From Neurospora tetraspora (lineage: Eukaryota > Ascomycota > Sordariomycetes > Sordariales > Sordariaceae), in assembly GCF_033439725.1 (NCBI RefSeq), contig NW_026944390.1:1-64000 (forward strand): a stretch of DNA of 64,000 nucleotides. The letters run 5' to 3'. The notes under the pieces were generated by a model. The model searched no databases and was not told where the DNA came from. It saw only the letters and a program-made list of their open reading frames with translations. The position numbers and the translations under genes were made by a program. Below are positions 1 through 10,892 of the stretch, piece after piece (positions within the stretch are counted from its first letter, which is position 1; each line of letters opens with the position of its first letter).

Positions 1-2870
1 CTCATTATTTCAACTCTACCTACTATAGTACTAAATTAATAGCGTACTCCAATAGCAAATCCCTCTCTATAATACGCATGGAGAAGTACGAATCTACCTC
101 ACCAATGTAATAATTAACTTCATCACCAGAAGAATCAAAGAAATCATCTTCAAATATATACTCCCAGCGGCGCACCTCTCTTTCTACATAAATTCAAACC
201 GGAAACTATGGGTAATTATCGTCGTCTAAATTATAGTACTGATTAATAAAAATCTACCTAAAAATCTCGATAAAACCAACTCCCTTAGCCGTACTATAAT
301 AAAAATAGAAAGTTCGCTTATATTTAATAGAATATAATAATATAACTAACTAATACAGCTAGCAATCCTCCAACAACTCTACGTACTTCTCCAACTTAAC
401 CATCGCAAGATCGATACTATCACGGATAAATAAATCCCCATTAAAACCAAAATCTATTCGAAAGACTTCGTCTTATACCAGACGAAATTAAGGTTAATTC
501 TATAAAAAATTTCTAAAACAAAGCAAATTAACCTTATAGCTACGAAACCGGGCGGGTATATAATAGGTTCGATATAACCGCCGAAGAATAAAACTAACGA
601 CTTTGTTAATTTAAAAATTAATAAATTTAATAAACGGAGGGTAATGAAATAAAATATCTAAACCACCACTGAATAATTCGATTTCAAAACGGGTATAATA
701 TATAAAATACTACTTTTTAAATTCCTCGATCAACTTCTTCAATTCGAAAAGGATACTACTAAAATTAAGTTACCTACCCTCAAACCGCTTTATAAACTCT
801 TTAAACTTTAAAAAGATAGAATTAACGGTATTTAATACAACCTAATCATTCGTATTCAATTTATCCAATTACTTTTCCTTCAATCAATTACTATATATTA
901 AATACTAGTCATCCAAGACCGGCCTCAAGCGAATAACGCATTTAATTATATTATACTAAAAATTCTAACGAATTAAATTATTCAAAAAAAATTCTTTTTA
1001 TTATTATTAATATAGAAGTTTCTAAACTCTATAACCTACTCTAGGGTTACATCGCTAACCGTTAAATTACGGAAACTCTCTTATCTCTAAAGAAATCGAC
1101 GGATAAAAACGACTACATTATAAAATTTACCAAAAATATCGCACTTCCTCTAATAATTCAATAATATTACTTCCTCTTCTTCTAGAATAATAAGGTCGAA
1201 TTCGCAATTAATTAAATGAAGTATATTGCTCTTAAAAAAGGCTTTCACTACGAAATTGAAGATATAACTAAAATAATATACGTAACGGTCTTTTACTATT
1301 ACTTCGTTTTTCGCCTCGCTTCTAATACTAAAAATATATTTGACCGCTTCATTATTCGAATCCGCATTATCGGCTTAGAAAAACCCCAATTTACGGCAAA
1401 TATTATACTCGTCAACTATATTATTAATAATAGCACCTAAAAAATCCAATCGTTAGTGGCTATTTTAATATAGGATTAATCGGACTAACTAATATTTTCA
1501 CTGCTATAATAACCTTTAACGTAGGGTATTACAATTAAACGAATTCTCAAAGCACCAAATACGTCCACATAATACGCAACGACCGTAAAAATCGTATACC
1601 TATTCAATAAAATCCAAAGATCGAAGGAAAAATAAATTCTCTATAGGGTTTCAATAAATTCGTTTCGTATTCTAAACTTCTTTTTATTAAAACAATCCTC
1701 TAACTATTTCCCTATCGTTATCGTACTATCCGGCAAAATAACGGCAGTAACCGAAGGGTTTAATAATCGAAATAAGTCGTAAAATTCGATATTTTCAACA
1801 ATAGTAAATCCTATATTAAATAAAATAACGAAATCGATAAGCGCGTCTTTAATATCATTACTAATAGCCTTCGCAATAATCTAAAACATTTAAAATCTCC
1901 TAAATAAAGCGTATATATTAATATTTTAATATTTTTTATTATAATTCGTCTAAGCTTCTTATTAAATTACCTTTTTCTTAAGTAAGAATATGTAATACAT
2001 TAATTTTAAATAATTAAATACTAACGAAATTGCCTATAAATCGTATAATCTACTATACACATCATACGCAAACTACTTCGAATCCGTCTTACCAGGGTTA
2101 TTATCTTTTAATCGTAATAATTTCGTACTATAGTTATTTATCTACAATTTATCGCTCTACTTAATATACGTCTACGATTACAATATATATTTCTAATATT
2201 TATACTCTACGTACGGCTATATTAACTATAATTAACGAATAAATTCATCAGAATTGACCTTCTTCAAATTGGTAATATATACTTTTAATAATTAAAGGAT
2301 AGGGCGCCCGAACGGATTATAAAATTCAACGGACGCACTAAACGATTACTAGGGAGACTCTAGCACCTCACTAAGCAATAAGAACAATAAAATTATATTA
2401 GCGTCGGTTGGCGCAATAGTAAAATTTAATTAACTAAGCTACAATATAGTAAATAGCAATTCAATACGTATTATTATTAGAATTAATTTAATGGATTAAG
2501 GTATTAACGATCTAATTAATAAGGGAGGCAATAAGAAGCAAAGAGAGGAGAGGAGACGCCTAAAAACACCAAAATCATATATTAAAAGTACTAAAAATTA
2601 CCATAATCCCTCGTTTCCCAACCAAAATAAAATAATTTTCTTATTAATACGCCTATATTTACACCCGACCGTCTACAGCAAAAGTCACACCACATGCATC
2701 GGAGAGGTATATTATTACAAAAATCTCATAGCTATAATAAAACAAATATATAAAGCTAACAAAACAAATCTGCACCCAAATTTGAATTAATTTGATTAAT
2801 TTTTTACACAGATTTGATTTGTTACGCTAGGGGTAGATTTGCTTTACTTTATTAGCATTTGATTTGTGTG
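1..2870 (-). mobile_element. RIP-degraded hAT-family DNA transposon (transposase remnant)
   Basis: This stretch is very AT-rich, full of TpA, and has no open frame of gene size. Read on the minus strand with stops ignored, it still shows a hAT transposase in the right order. Around 1600-1650 there is a segment resembling the conserved 'lSFDLWTS' strand (read as IYFSFDLWILLNRYT). At about 1290-1400 there is an 'ADNADSNNEAVKYI' block matching the hAT 'DNAsNNdT' motif. Then comes a segment like 'cfgHilNLvvkaf' (read as YFSYIFNFVVKAFF), and towards position 600 a weak match to the region preceding the dimerisation domain. Most mismatches are what C-to-T or G-to-A changes would give (CAG to TAG, TGT to TAT, CAC to TAT). 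The copy is dead, and its 3' end lies outside the window. Confidence 0.85.
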
Positions 2871-2872
2871 CG
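2763..2872. repeat. Clustered CAAATC/GATTTG subterminal repeats at the transposon edge
   Basis: Several copies of the hexamer CAAATC or its complement GATTTG are packed here (for example near 2765, 2811-2821, 2836 and 2862-2870), in both orientations. Short subterminal repeats of this kind are common at the ends of hAT elements. They sit where the AT-rich sequence stops and normal-composition DNA begins, so they probably mark the 5' end of the hAT element. I could not fix the exact terminal inverted repeat. Confidence 0.5.
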
Positions 2873-3474
2873 GCACTGCATATATGTATGCGAGTACTCG
2901 CATGGGGCAAAGCCTGTGAGACGCACTTGTAAATGTCGACAAAGGAAACGCTTTGCATTCAAGCCATACTTCGACCGGCAGGCTTCGAAATGCTAGCTGG
3001 GGGTTGCTAGCCGAAGAACGTTGGCCCAAGGGCACTCCTCAACATCTCGAGCCTTGAAGTCAAAGCCGGGAAAGTAGCATGAGAGAAACATAAGCAAAGC
3101 ATATGCGATGAATTCAATACGCCGTTGCTACTACAATGTTCACCACGTATCTCGCATAAGATGTCCTCACCTACTCGGCGCCGGCGAGCGTAGAATCCGC
3201 TCCAGCCCAAATGCTAGTGCTCTACAGCATTACTCACACCAATGTAACTTGCTTGCATTTCAAGGCACTGGACCAAACTTATCCCCCACAGGTCCGGCAG
3301 AATGATGTGGTTTAAGAAGCAGAATTGCTCCAACTCTTGTTCGCGAGTTTGTCGAGTGTCTGCGGTATGCGTCGCGGTAACAGGAACAACACAATGTTCC
3401 AAGGCACAAGCGAGCAGCATGCATGGACATTGATAAGACAATGAGCTGCACATAAATCTTCAATAACAACAAAA
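2873..3474. other. Intergenic, transition from AT-rich to gene-rich DNA
   Basis: Base composition returns to about 50% GC within a few dozen bases. I see no gene here. The short open frames on both strands have no recognisable domain and no splice context. Confidence 0.6.
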
Positions 3475-3545
3475 GCGCCAGTGGTTTAGTGGTAAAATCC
3501 ATCGTTGCCATCGATGGGCCCCGCGTTCGATTCGCGGCTGGCGCA
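3475..3545 (+). tRNA. tRNA-Gly (anticodon GCC)
   Basis: This is a 71-nt cloverleaf. The acceptor stem GCGCCAG pairs perfectly with CTGGCGC and is followed by discriminator A. The anticodon stem CATCG/CGATG encloses the 7-nt loop TTGCCAT, giving anticodon GCC. The T arm carries GTTCGATTC (B box) and the D arm TGGTTTAGTGG (A box). There is no intron. A T8 run follows 11 nt downstream as a pol III terminator. Confidence 0.95.
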
Positions 3546-3556
3546 ATTCTTTTGGC

Positions 3557-3564
3557 TTTTTTTT
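3557..3564 (+). terminator. RNA polymerase III terminator (T8) of tRNA-Gly
   Basis: Eight consecutive T residues just downstream of the tRNA-Gly 3' end are a standard RNA polymerase III stop signal. Confidence 0.8.
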
Positions 3565-3776
3565 ACCCTATTTTCTGTGCCCTCAAGATTTCTTTGCCCT
3601 TGGCACACAAAGTTTCTTTTTTCTTCCAGCCAGTCTTCAAACCAAAACCCGTTTTATCTATAACTACTCAAAAGTCGGGAGATTGGACGCGGATATAATA
3701 ACCAAAGGATCCTCCATGTTTCTCGACATTCACTCCCACTAAATGCAAACCACTTCTTTTCAAATCTTAGCCTTCG

Positions 3777-6064
3777 CTAGACCACGCTCCCAGCGGAGTG
3801 CTTTCTCCTTCTTCTATGCATCCCTTCAATGCTGCCAGTCCCATCAAACTCCATCGGCCTCCCGAGCTCCAGTTCGGTCGATACTCTCCCCAGGTCGTCA
3901 CCCATACCTCTACTGCCCCGCCTTAGACCCATGATTTCCATATCTTCCAGTTCTTCATCCACAAACCCGTCCATCTTCTCCAGCATGTCGAGCACCTCTT
4001 GCGGCGGCTCCGTCCTGAACAGCGCGTGGATATCGGCATACGGGTTCAGACCAAAGAACCACTTACTGTCCTCTCCATCACCTGCGCTGGGCGTCGCGGA
4101 TTTGGCCCACACCCGTCTACGCTCGTACAGTGCGATGATCAGGAGAACCGGGAAGTTGATGACTTTGATAGCTGCAACGTTGATGTGGTGGAACATGGCT
4201 GGGCCGACTACCATCTTCAGTGGGAGCATAACTGCCAAAGCGAGTAGGTTGAACGGAGGCGGATAAGCAAAAATGGAGTCGCTCTTGACGCCCTGGAATG
4301 TAAGGACGGCACGGCGAAAGTAGATTTCAGCCTGTGCGTTGGAGATAATCTTGGAGAAGGTGTTGGTGAGCATAGCGACAAGGATGGTCAAGAAAAGGGT
4401 GTTTCCGAGGAAGGCGAACGTCACGGCCAGGGCGGGGCCGAGGATGGTGTGGAAGTCGGCGGTCCGTTCGATGCCGGTGCCGTCGAGTCCGAACCAGATC
4501 CACAGAAGCCATTTTCCGATGGTTGCCCAGCCTGGACGATCATCGATGGAGGACTGTGGCGTTACCAAGCCTGCGGCGACATCGGAAGGGTCTGGGGGTG
4601 CGCCCGTGCGCATCAGCCAGAGCAGGCCTAGCAAAAAGCCGGTGAAACACCATATGGCGATGAACGTAAGTCGGGTGAAATCACGCATCATTGCGTGTAG
4701 GGCGATGAAGACGATGTTGTCTGGCATGAGAGTGAAGGCTATGCGGGTAAGTAGAACCGGTGCGGCAACGCAGAGGATAGGTATGGCGTAGTCGGCTTCG
4801 GGATAGAACCACAGTTCGGCAAAGCGCACAACGCCATAGACCCCGAAGATGAAGGTAAAAGTGAGGTCGAGAAAGCTCCATAGGTTTTGAGCGTGCACCT
4901 CCCAACCGTGTTCAACCAGAGCGGCAAACTGTTCTAGAACCCAGCCGGTTGTGTAGATCACAAAGGCAGCTTCGTAACCACCAAATGGGCTTCCACCTGA
5001 GCTATAGAAGTCGTTTCGATGTGTCATGGTCAACACGTACAGGCCTAGGAGGATGGTGAAGTGGACAAGTTCGAGAAGATTTCGTAGTCGAGGCACGATC
5101 AGTCGGCGATGGTTGAGTATAGAAGCTCGTCGTGGTTCGTAAAGCGATACAGGGTGGTACTTGTAGTGGTCCGGGAGGATATCGACAAAGGAGAGCGGAG
5201 TGTACACAACTTGGCCGCGGTAGACAGCGTTAACAATGCGCTGGCATGCGACTGACCCGATCAGAAATTTGCTCTCCGACAAAATGGCCAACTCGAGTGC
5301 CGTAAGCTTCCGCTCGTGACCGCCACGGTCTTGATACGGCCATTGTAGGGAGCGTCGGTATCGACGAAGCGGATCGGGCGCGGCATCAAACGGATCGAAC
5401 CCCGAGACCAGAATATTGGCTAGAAGCAGGAGTCCAGGACGGTCTGGATGGTCTTGGTGGAAGCGTCGAAGTACACGGGTAGCCAGAAGTTCGCAAAGAG
5501 TGGCTCGGGAGTTGTTGACAGCCACATAGAGGGACTCGTCTGTCGCGGAACGTTGAAATTGAACGCGGTTGGCGAGGAGGCAGTAGACGACGGAGAGGTT
5601 GTCGGGATTATACAGCTTTTCAACCAGGGGCCGAACCATCAGATTGTCCATACGAGGCGTCTGCAGTTGGTCGAGCGTATAGGGGTCGTCGATGGCGGCG
5701 ATCACCAAGCGGCGGATCCTGTGGTTTGCCTGTTAGCCATGCCAGGCTCTTGTTCCGCTGTCCAAGCCTATTCGTACCGGTGAATGGTGACATAGACGGG
5801 CAACACTTGTTCACCGGCCAAGTAGATGAGCTCGGCAGCATCCAGACCAACTTGACTGCCGGGGGCGATGCGCCCACGGCGACCGAAGAGGGGGGCCACG
5901 TTGTTGGATTCGGAGTGATGTTGTAGCTCGATGTCGCTGTTCTCACTGGTGTAGCTAGCCTCGCTGGCGCCGCCGTCGTCGTGGAAGGGGTCGGAGTCCA
6001 GGGGCACGGGATGTGAAGGGTCGCCGGGGGGTTGTGTGCTGGGATGGCTGTTGGGAGCGGCCAT
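3777..6064 (-). CDS. yvc1: Yvc1/TRPY-like vacuolar cation (calcium) channel
   Basis: Two exons, 6064-5778 and 5718-3777, joined across a 59-nt GT-AG intron (5719-5777); 742 residues. The N-terminal part (about residues 1-310) is soluble and resembles the helical linker domain of fungal TRPY channels. It is followed by about seven hydrophobic segments, among them LLELVHFTILLGLYVLT, a WSFLDLTFTFIFGVYGVV helix, a pore-like KWLLWIWFGLDG segment, and a last helix TFAFLGNTLFLTILVAML. The acidic cytosolic tail (EEELEDMEIMGLRRG) resembles the Ca2+-sensing tail of yeast Yvc1. In the family it releases Ca2+ from the vacuole on osmotic or mechanical stimulus. Family assignment rests on topology and remembered motifs. 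The start at 6064 gives an acidic, serine-rich N-terminus, and no better ATG is seen upstream. Confidence 0.85.
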
Positions 6065-7759
6065 TATATAGGATGTTTTTTTTTATCAACGAAGCAGAGG
6101 AGGGAGTTGAATCAGTCGAGATGACAGGACGGTTGCGCCAAGGCATTCGGTATCTGTATCTAGCTGAGCACCGTCATGGCGTCGATGGTGTTGCCCTGCA
6201 ACATGGAGAAAGTGGTAGGTAATGACTACAAGAGTGGATTCCGGTAGTCGAGGTTGGCTCCATCTGTCATGGTTCATTATCCATCAAAAGCCAACGGGAG
6301 AGTCGGGAGCCAGGAGTGCCAGCTAGCCAGGGGAAACATGGACAGCCCCGGCCCAGTTCCCTTACTCCGTCCATGAGTGTGGAGCTAGAATCCATTGATG
6401 TTCTGGACTCGAGCCGATTTGGTTGGCATCAGGTGGACCATCAGACAGAAAAGCGTTAGGTCTTTGAAGGTTGGAAAGGCGGCTCGTTGGAACGTTGGAA
6501 AGGAGATGTCGTCGAGTTGGTTGGCAGTTCCATTTCAATGCTTTCAGGGCATGTTTCAGATCGCGCACCGCATCTGCGACAACATCTGTTAGTGGAGATA
6601 TGGCGGGGCTAGAACATTGCCTAACACGGGCTAATAACGTGCTTCGGCCACTTCAGCCTTGGCCAGCCTTGGCAACTTGGCAATTACGTTACGCGTAATA
6701 AGCTCATCACTGCTCATCTACGATACACTTTAAGACAGCTTCCAATCCTTCTTTGACTTTCCATGGTTTGACCACGTTTGACACGTCCACCCACAGCTGT
6801 TCCTTCTCCTTGACCAAGTCCCGCGGCGCCCAGGTCAAATCAAGGGCGTCCACTCAATACGGGTCATAATGTGATCAAGCAAAACCTCGGTACGAGGATA
6901 GCGGCATCATTTGGAACGGGGAAATAATCGACCGCGATCCGATGTGCAGGCGTATAGATGTCCAAGCCCCTGACAGAACCTGAAAGCGGCTAACAGGAAG
7001 CAGCTGGTTCCAGTAAATCCTGAGGAACCTAAACGAACCACGGCTACCACCAGTTAAAGGTCCCAAGATAAGGCCAATAGGTGTGACTTCAACACTTGTA
7101 CGGATCGCAAAACGAGGCTTGCTTCTGTATGATACGGGTGTTGTAAGAGTGACGGACAACATGGCTTGTAACCCGCTGGCCGTCCAAGGTGGACATATCA
7201 GAACCACTCGTGAACACCTCAGTTGCTACACCAAGAACAACGACTGGAGATGACCAAGGAGATACAAACCACCCCACCATGGCTTTGGCGCGAACAAGCT
7301 TGTAAAGCTGTGTCGATAGAACGTCACACGCAAACTGCATGTCAAGCGTGTTACATGTACAATTGTGACCTCGGGTGATTTGCTGGTCTTGATTAACATC
7401 TTTCTATGAGTTGCCGCTTTTTGGGGAATGGAAGACACTACTGACTTTCGAGGCATTAATGTCCCGAATCTGGTCTGGGACATCGAATCTAAGTAAAGGG
7501 GATTTCCAATTGCTCATGTTCAGGCGACAGAAAAGAAAACCGTCAACATATTGTGGCATACAAGAACCGTTGAAAAACTCATTACAAAGCATCTACACCA
7601 AGGTTTTGTCTACGACAAGCAGATATCACAGACGACTATCGATATGCGCGCGCAATTCTAGCTTGGTCGGATCACCCTGACGTTCAACCTCGGCCAGAAA
7701 CGTCCTCTCATCCCGCCGAACTTGCATATCTCTGACTACTCCCACAAACCTACAAAACC
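6065..7759. other. Intergenic region, no gene seen
   Basis: About 1.7 kb lies between the divergent starts of the Yvc1-like gene and the orphan gene at 7760. Only short overlapping open frames occur on both strands, none with a domain or convincing splice sites. It probably holds two promoters and 5' leaders. Confidence 0.6.
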
Positions 7760-10087
7760 ATGATCCTCCTAGCCAGAAAAAAAACCTCCACAGAAGCCGG
7801 CTGGATCGTCTTCGCCGTCATCTTCTCCACCTTTAGCTCCGCGCTCATCATCTTCCTCTGCTGGTGGAATACCCGTGGTTCGAGCAAAAAAAGCAGCACA
7901 CAGCAACAGCAAAGCGCAAGTTCAAATTCAAGGACAAGGTCCAGACGTTCAGTCCGCTACTGGTACTATTACCCCGAGTACTTTGGTTACAACAATGGAT
8001 CATCGGAGTCATCAGAAGATCATGATGCAAGTACCGCGACGGACTATCATTTGGAACAAACCCCGAATTACTACATCTATCCGCCACCTTATCCTCCATG
8101 TCCAGATCCACCACCGCCGCCCCCACGACCACCGAGGACGCCGCCGCATATAGCTGTTTACAGAACTAGGCCGGTTAATGTGATGAGCTTTTTGGATCGG
8201 ACGCAGAGGGTAAGGGAGCCACCGCCGGTAGCGGAAGTTACTTCGCCGGGAGGGACGAGTACACCGCCTCCTGGGGATGGCTCTTCTTCTTCAAGCGATT
8301 CTTTGCCTGATGAGCCTGCTCCGGATGGGGATGGACCTCCACCCAGTGCTCCCTCGGGCGGTCCTCGCCCAGATGGTTCTGCACCTGGCTCACCTGATGC
8401 GAATCCCGCTAGTGTCCACTCACCTAAAGAAGAGGGCAGTGTAATATCACGACAGGACGTTTCTGAGGCGCAAGCAAATTTCAGCAGGCTTATGTCTGTA
8501 GCGGGTACGGCCAGTGAGAGGAGTGCACCCTCCCAGGCCGGGTCTGAGCAGTCGACGTCGGTGAATCTGAGCCACCGGAGTATGTCAAGGAATTCGAAAG
8601 CATCGATACGAGAGTCGGTTATGGATGATGTGTCGAGAGTGCAGTCGCCTAGACCAGATTCGCATATACAACACTTGGCCTCGGCCTCGGAAGCGGGATC
8701 TCACCGTCAGAGTTCCGCGAGACACACTCCGAGTGTTCGCTATGTGAAGGCTTGGTCGAAAGGGTCGTCAAAAGAAAGGCGTGGCTCCAAGGTAGCATCG
8801 TCAAACGAAGGGCGCAGTTCCAAGGTACTATCACCACACGGTGGATCTCCAGCATTGTCGATCAGGGAATCACCCAACCCAGCCCCTGGAAACATCACCC
8901 CAAAACCGAATTCACATGCCTCACGCCAGTCATCAAGGCCCTCCATACACTCTCATCCATCTTCCAAGCTTCTCAGCCCATCGCCCCCAAGTTCTCGCGC
9001 CCCCTCACACCGCTCACTGCCCGCCTCACGTTCCAGACGCTCCAGCCCACCTCGGTCTCCTACTCCACCGCATCACTCCCAAAGCCGCTACATCCACAGC
9101 CACAGCCACAGCCATTTTGATGGCCGCCCTACTTCACGACAGTCTTCAAGATCAGGGTCAAGGGTATTCTCCAGTCGCTCCAGCCCACCTCAGTCTCCTA
9201 CCCCACCCCATCACTCCCCGATTCCATACTCTCCAAGCCGCCACAGCCGTAGCAACAGCTATGGCCGCCCTACTTCACGGCACTCATCAAGATCAGGGCC
9301 AAGGTCAAGGGTATCTTCCATGCCACCATCACCAACGGTGACGGATTTTGCTAGTATCTCTTCGATTTCCCACCCTCCTGGCTCTCCTCGTCGCTCTTCG
9401 GTCTCTCCCGCTTACAGGTCGGGTGGGTTTAGGGCGGCATTGAGCCCCCAACAAGAAGAACAACATGAACTGAAAGGATCGCGACGGTCATCGAGATACT
9501 CGAGACACTCTAAATCGCCTTCAGCGGTGTCTGTCTCTGTTGTGGAGCTGCTGAGCTTGGAGAAGGACTTGGATCAAGATGACCAGGGGAAAGGGGAACC
9601 GATGTCGCTTTTGGGACATGACGAGCTTGAAGAGCATGAGGAGGAGCATGAGGAGAGACGGGGTAGTGAGGTTTTGGTGCAATATGAGGATGAAGTGCCT
9701 CGCAGTCGTAGGAGTGTCTCTAGAGATTCACAACAACGACGACGGATGGATCTAGCTGATGATGAAAGAAAGTCTGTGGAAATGGAGCATAGGCATCATG
9801 ACCACCACGACGAACACGACCCAGAATCAGCGACTCTGAAACCGGAACCAGAGCACGTACCGGAAGATTATTATAGATCATACTCAACTGCCGCCAATCT
9901 TGACCCTCTACCCCCCTCCCCGAACCTTTCGGGCCACTCATCGAACCTCTCACCAAAATCACCCTATCACCCTCGCAAATACATACCTATACAGGTACCC
10001 AAGGAGAACCGACCGCACCAAGCTAGTGTTTGTAGTATTTCTGATAGCACTGATTCTGGGATTGGTAGTCGCAAGGGTGGGGGGTGA
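7760..10087 (+). CDS. Orphan serine/proline-rich protein with one N-terminal membrane segment
   Basis: A single uninterrupted frame of 775 residues. Residues about 14-36 (GWIVFAVIFSTFSSALIIFLC) form a strong transmembrane helix or signal anchor. It is followed by a basic stretch, a tyrosine-rich patch (RYWYYYPEYFGY) and a proline run (PPPPPPRPPRTPP at about 117-130). The rest is low-complexity Ser/Arg/Pro/His sequence with many RS, SRxS and SPP motifs, then an acidic His/Glu segment. It includes two 46-residue tandem repeats. I do not recognise a family. The layout suggests a type I or III membrane protein with a long disordered, probably phosphorylated, cytosolic tail. The unbroken length and regular codon use argue that it is real. 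Confidence 0.7.
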   Translation: MILLARKKTSTEAGWIVFAVIFSTFSSALIIFLCWWNTRGSSKKSSTQQQQSASSNSRTRSRRSVRYWYYYPEYFGYNNGSSESSEDHDASTATDYHLEQTPNYYIYPPPYPPCPDPPPPPPRPPRTPPHIAVYRTRPVNVMSFLDRTQRVREPPPVAEVTSPGGTSTPPPGDGSSSSSDSLPDEPAPDGDGPPPSAPSGGPRPDGSAPGSPDANPASVHSPKEEGSVISRQDVSEAQANFSRLMSVAGTASERSAPSQAGSEQSTSVNLSHRSMSRNSKASIRESVMDDVSRVQSPRPDSHIQHLASASEAGSHRQSSARHTPSVRYVKAWSKGSSKERRGSKVASSNEGRSSKVLSPHGGSPALSIRESPNPAPGNITPKPNSHASRQSSRPSIHSHPSSKLLSPSPPSSRAPSHRSLPASRSRRSSPPRSPTPPHHSQSRYIHSHSHSHFDGRPTSRQSSRSGSRVFSSRSSPPQSPTPPHHSPIPYSPSRHSRSNSYGRPTSRHSSRSGPRSRVSSMPPSPTVTDFASISSISHPPGSPRRSSVSPAYRSGGFRAALSPQQEEQHELKGSRRSSRYSRHSKSPSAVSVSVVELLSLEKDLDQDDQGKGEPMSLLGHDELEEHEEEHEERRGSEVLVQYEDEVPRSRRSVSRDSQQRRRMDLADDERKSVEMEHRHHDHHDEHDPESATLKPEPEHVPEDYYRSYSTAANLDPLPPSPNLSGHSSNLSPKSPYHPRKYIPIQVPKENRPHQASVCSISDSTDSGIGSRKGGG
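9038..9313 (+). repeat. Two 138-bp tandem coding repeats
   Basis: The segment starting CGCTCCAGCCCACCTC at 9038 recurs at 9176, an offset of 138 bp (46 codons). Both copies encode the order RSSPP(R/Q)SPTPPHHS, a variable Ser/His/Arg part, then GRPTSR(Q/H)SSRSG. Frame is kept, so the repeat lengthens the disordered tail of the orphan protein without breaking it. Confidence 0.8.
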
Positions 10088-10743
10088 GGTCAATGGGGTT
10101 GGGATTGGTGGTGTTGATTGAGTGAGGGTTGGAAAGTTGAAGTTGAGATGTTGAGGTTGGTGCGGGAGGGCGGGAAGATACGGGAAGGTGAAGTGGCTGG
10201 TTACTTTTGTTTGGGTCGTGTTGAAGGTTTTGTCGCCCTGGTGAGATCAGCAGTTTAAGAAATTTAATGGTTGACAGTGGAGAGCATTGATTGAGATTTA
10301 GTGAAAGAGAAAATGAGGAAGGTGGGTTGAATTGTAAAGGAAAGAGTGAACGAAAAGCAGGAAGGAAGAATGAGGAAGGGGGAAAGAAAAAGAACACCTA
10401 AGGTTGCCATGGGACATTTGTACTTGCCTAATGTCGGAAATATTGTTCACGAGGAGGGAGGGAAGGCCAACGATTACGGCCACTGCAGACATCACGAGAG
10501 AAGAGAAAAGTAAGGTAGTAACCTAAGTTTATTATAATTTTCCATAAAAGCTTCTGTCACTGTCGTTACAGTAGCCACAGGCAGCAGAGGTGTACGTACC
10601 TCCTTCCTTCCTTCCCTCCCAAGTCTGAACCTGCCCCGTGCCCCGTGCCCTCTGCCAGCTAGCTGCCTTCACTTGCCTCCTGCCCGGTAGCTTGGGGTAT
10701 ATAGGGTACCTCTCCGGGTCCCGTTTCCAACAAGAAAAAAAAA
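10088..10743. other. Intergenic, 3' flank of orphan gene
   Basis: Purine-rich (G/A) sequence follows the orphan gene, then a pyrimidine tract of CCTT repeats at about 10600-10620. I see no gene. Confidence 0.6.
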
Positions 10744-10892
10744 GCGCGGTTGGCGTAGTGGTCTAGCGCGTCACTCGATTTGAGTAGCAGGGTTGAAATC
10801 CCCGTAGAACCACAGTCAAAGACCGAGTTTCAGAGGGCAATCAGAACACAAATCTCCTGGTGAAGACCCGGGTTCGAATCCCGGACCGCGCA
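10744..10892 (+). tRNA. tRNA-like gene with ~76-nt insertion and two B boxes; isotype unresolved
   Basis: The ends form a perfect 7-bp acceptor stem (GCGCGGT with ACCGCGC, then A). A good D arm (GCG..CGC, A box TGGCGTAGTGG at 10751-10761) and a 5-bp T arm (CCGGG-TTCGAAT-CCCGG) are present, and T8 follows at 10896-10903. The total is 149 nt, about 76 nt too long. The anticodon stem can only be TCACT (5') with GGTGA (3'), but the bases after TCACT do not give the universal T at position 33, so no normal anticodon can be read. The extra segment holds a second T-arm-like motif, GGTTGAAATCC (10791-10801), exactly 80 bp before the true B box (10871-10881). It may be an intron-bearing tRNA with an unusual intron, or a pseudogene with an insertion. 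Confidence 0.6.

Noticed and set aside
1216-1440. 74-codon open frame in the AT-rich left flank
   Set aside because: It is the reverse strand of the hAT 'DNAsNN' block; chance opening in AT-rich DNA.
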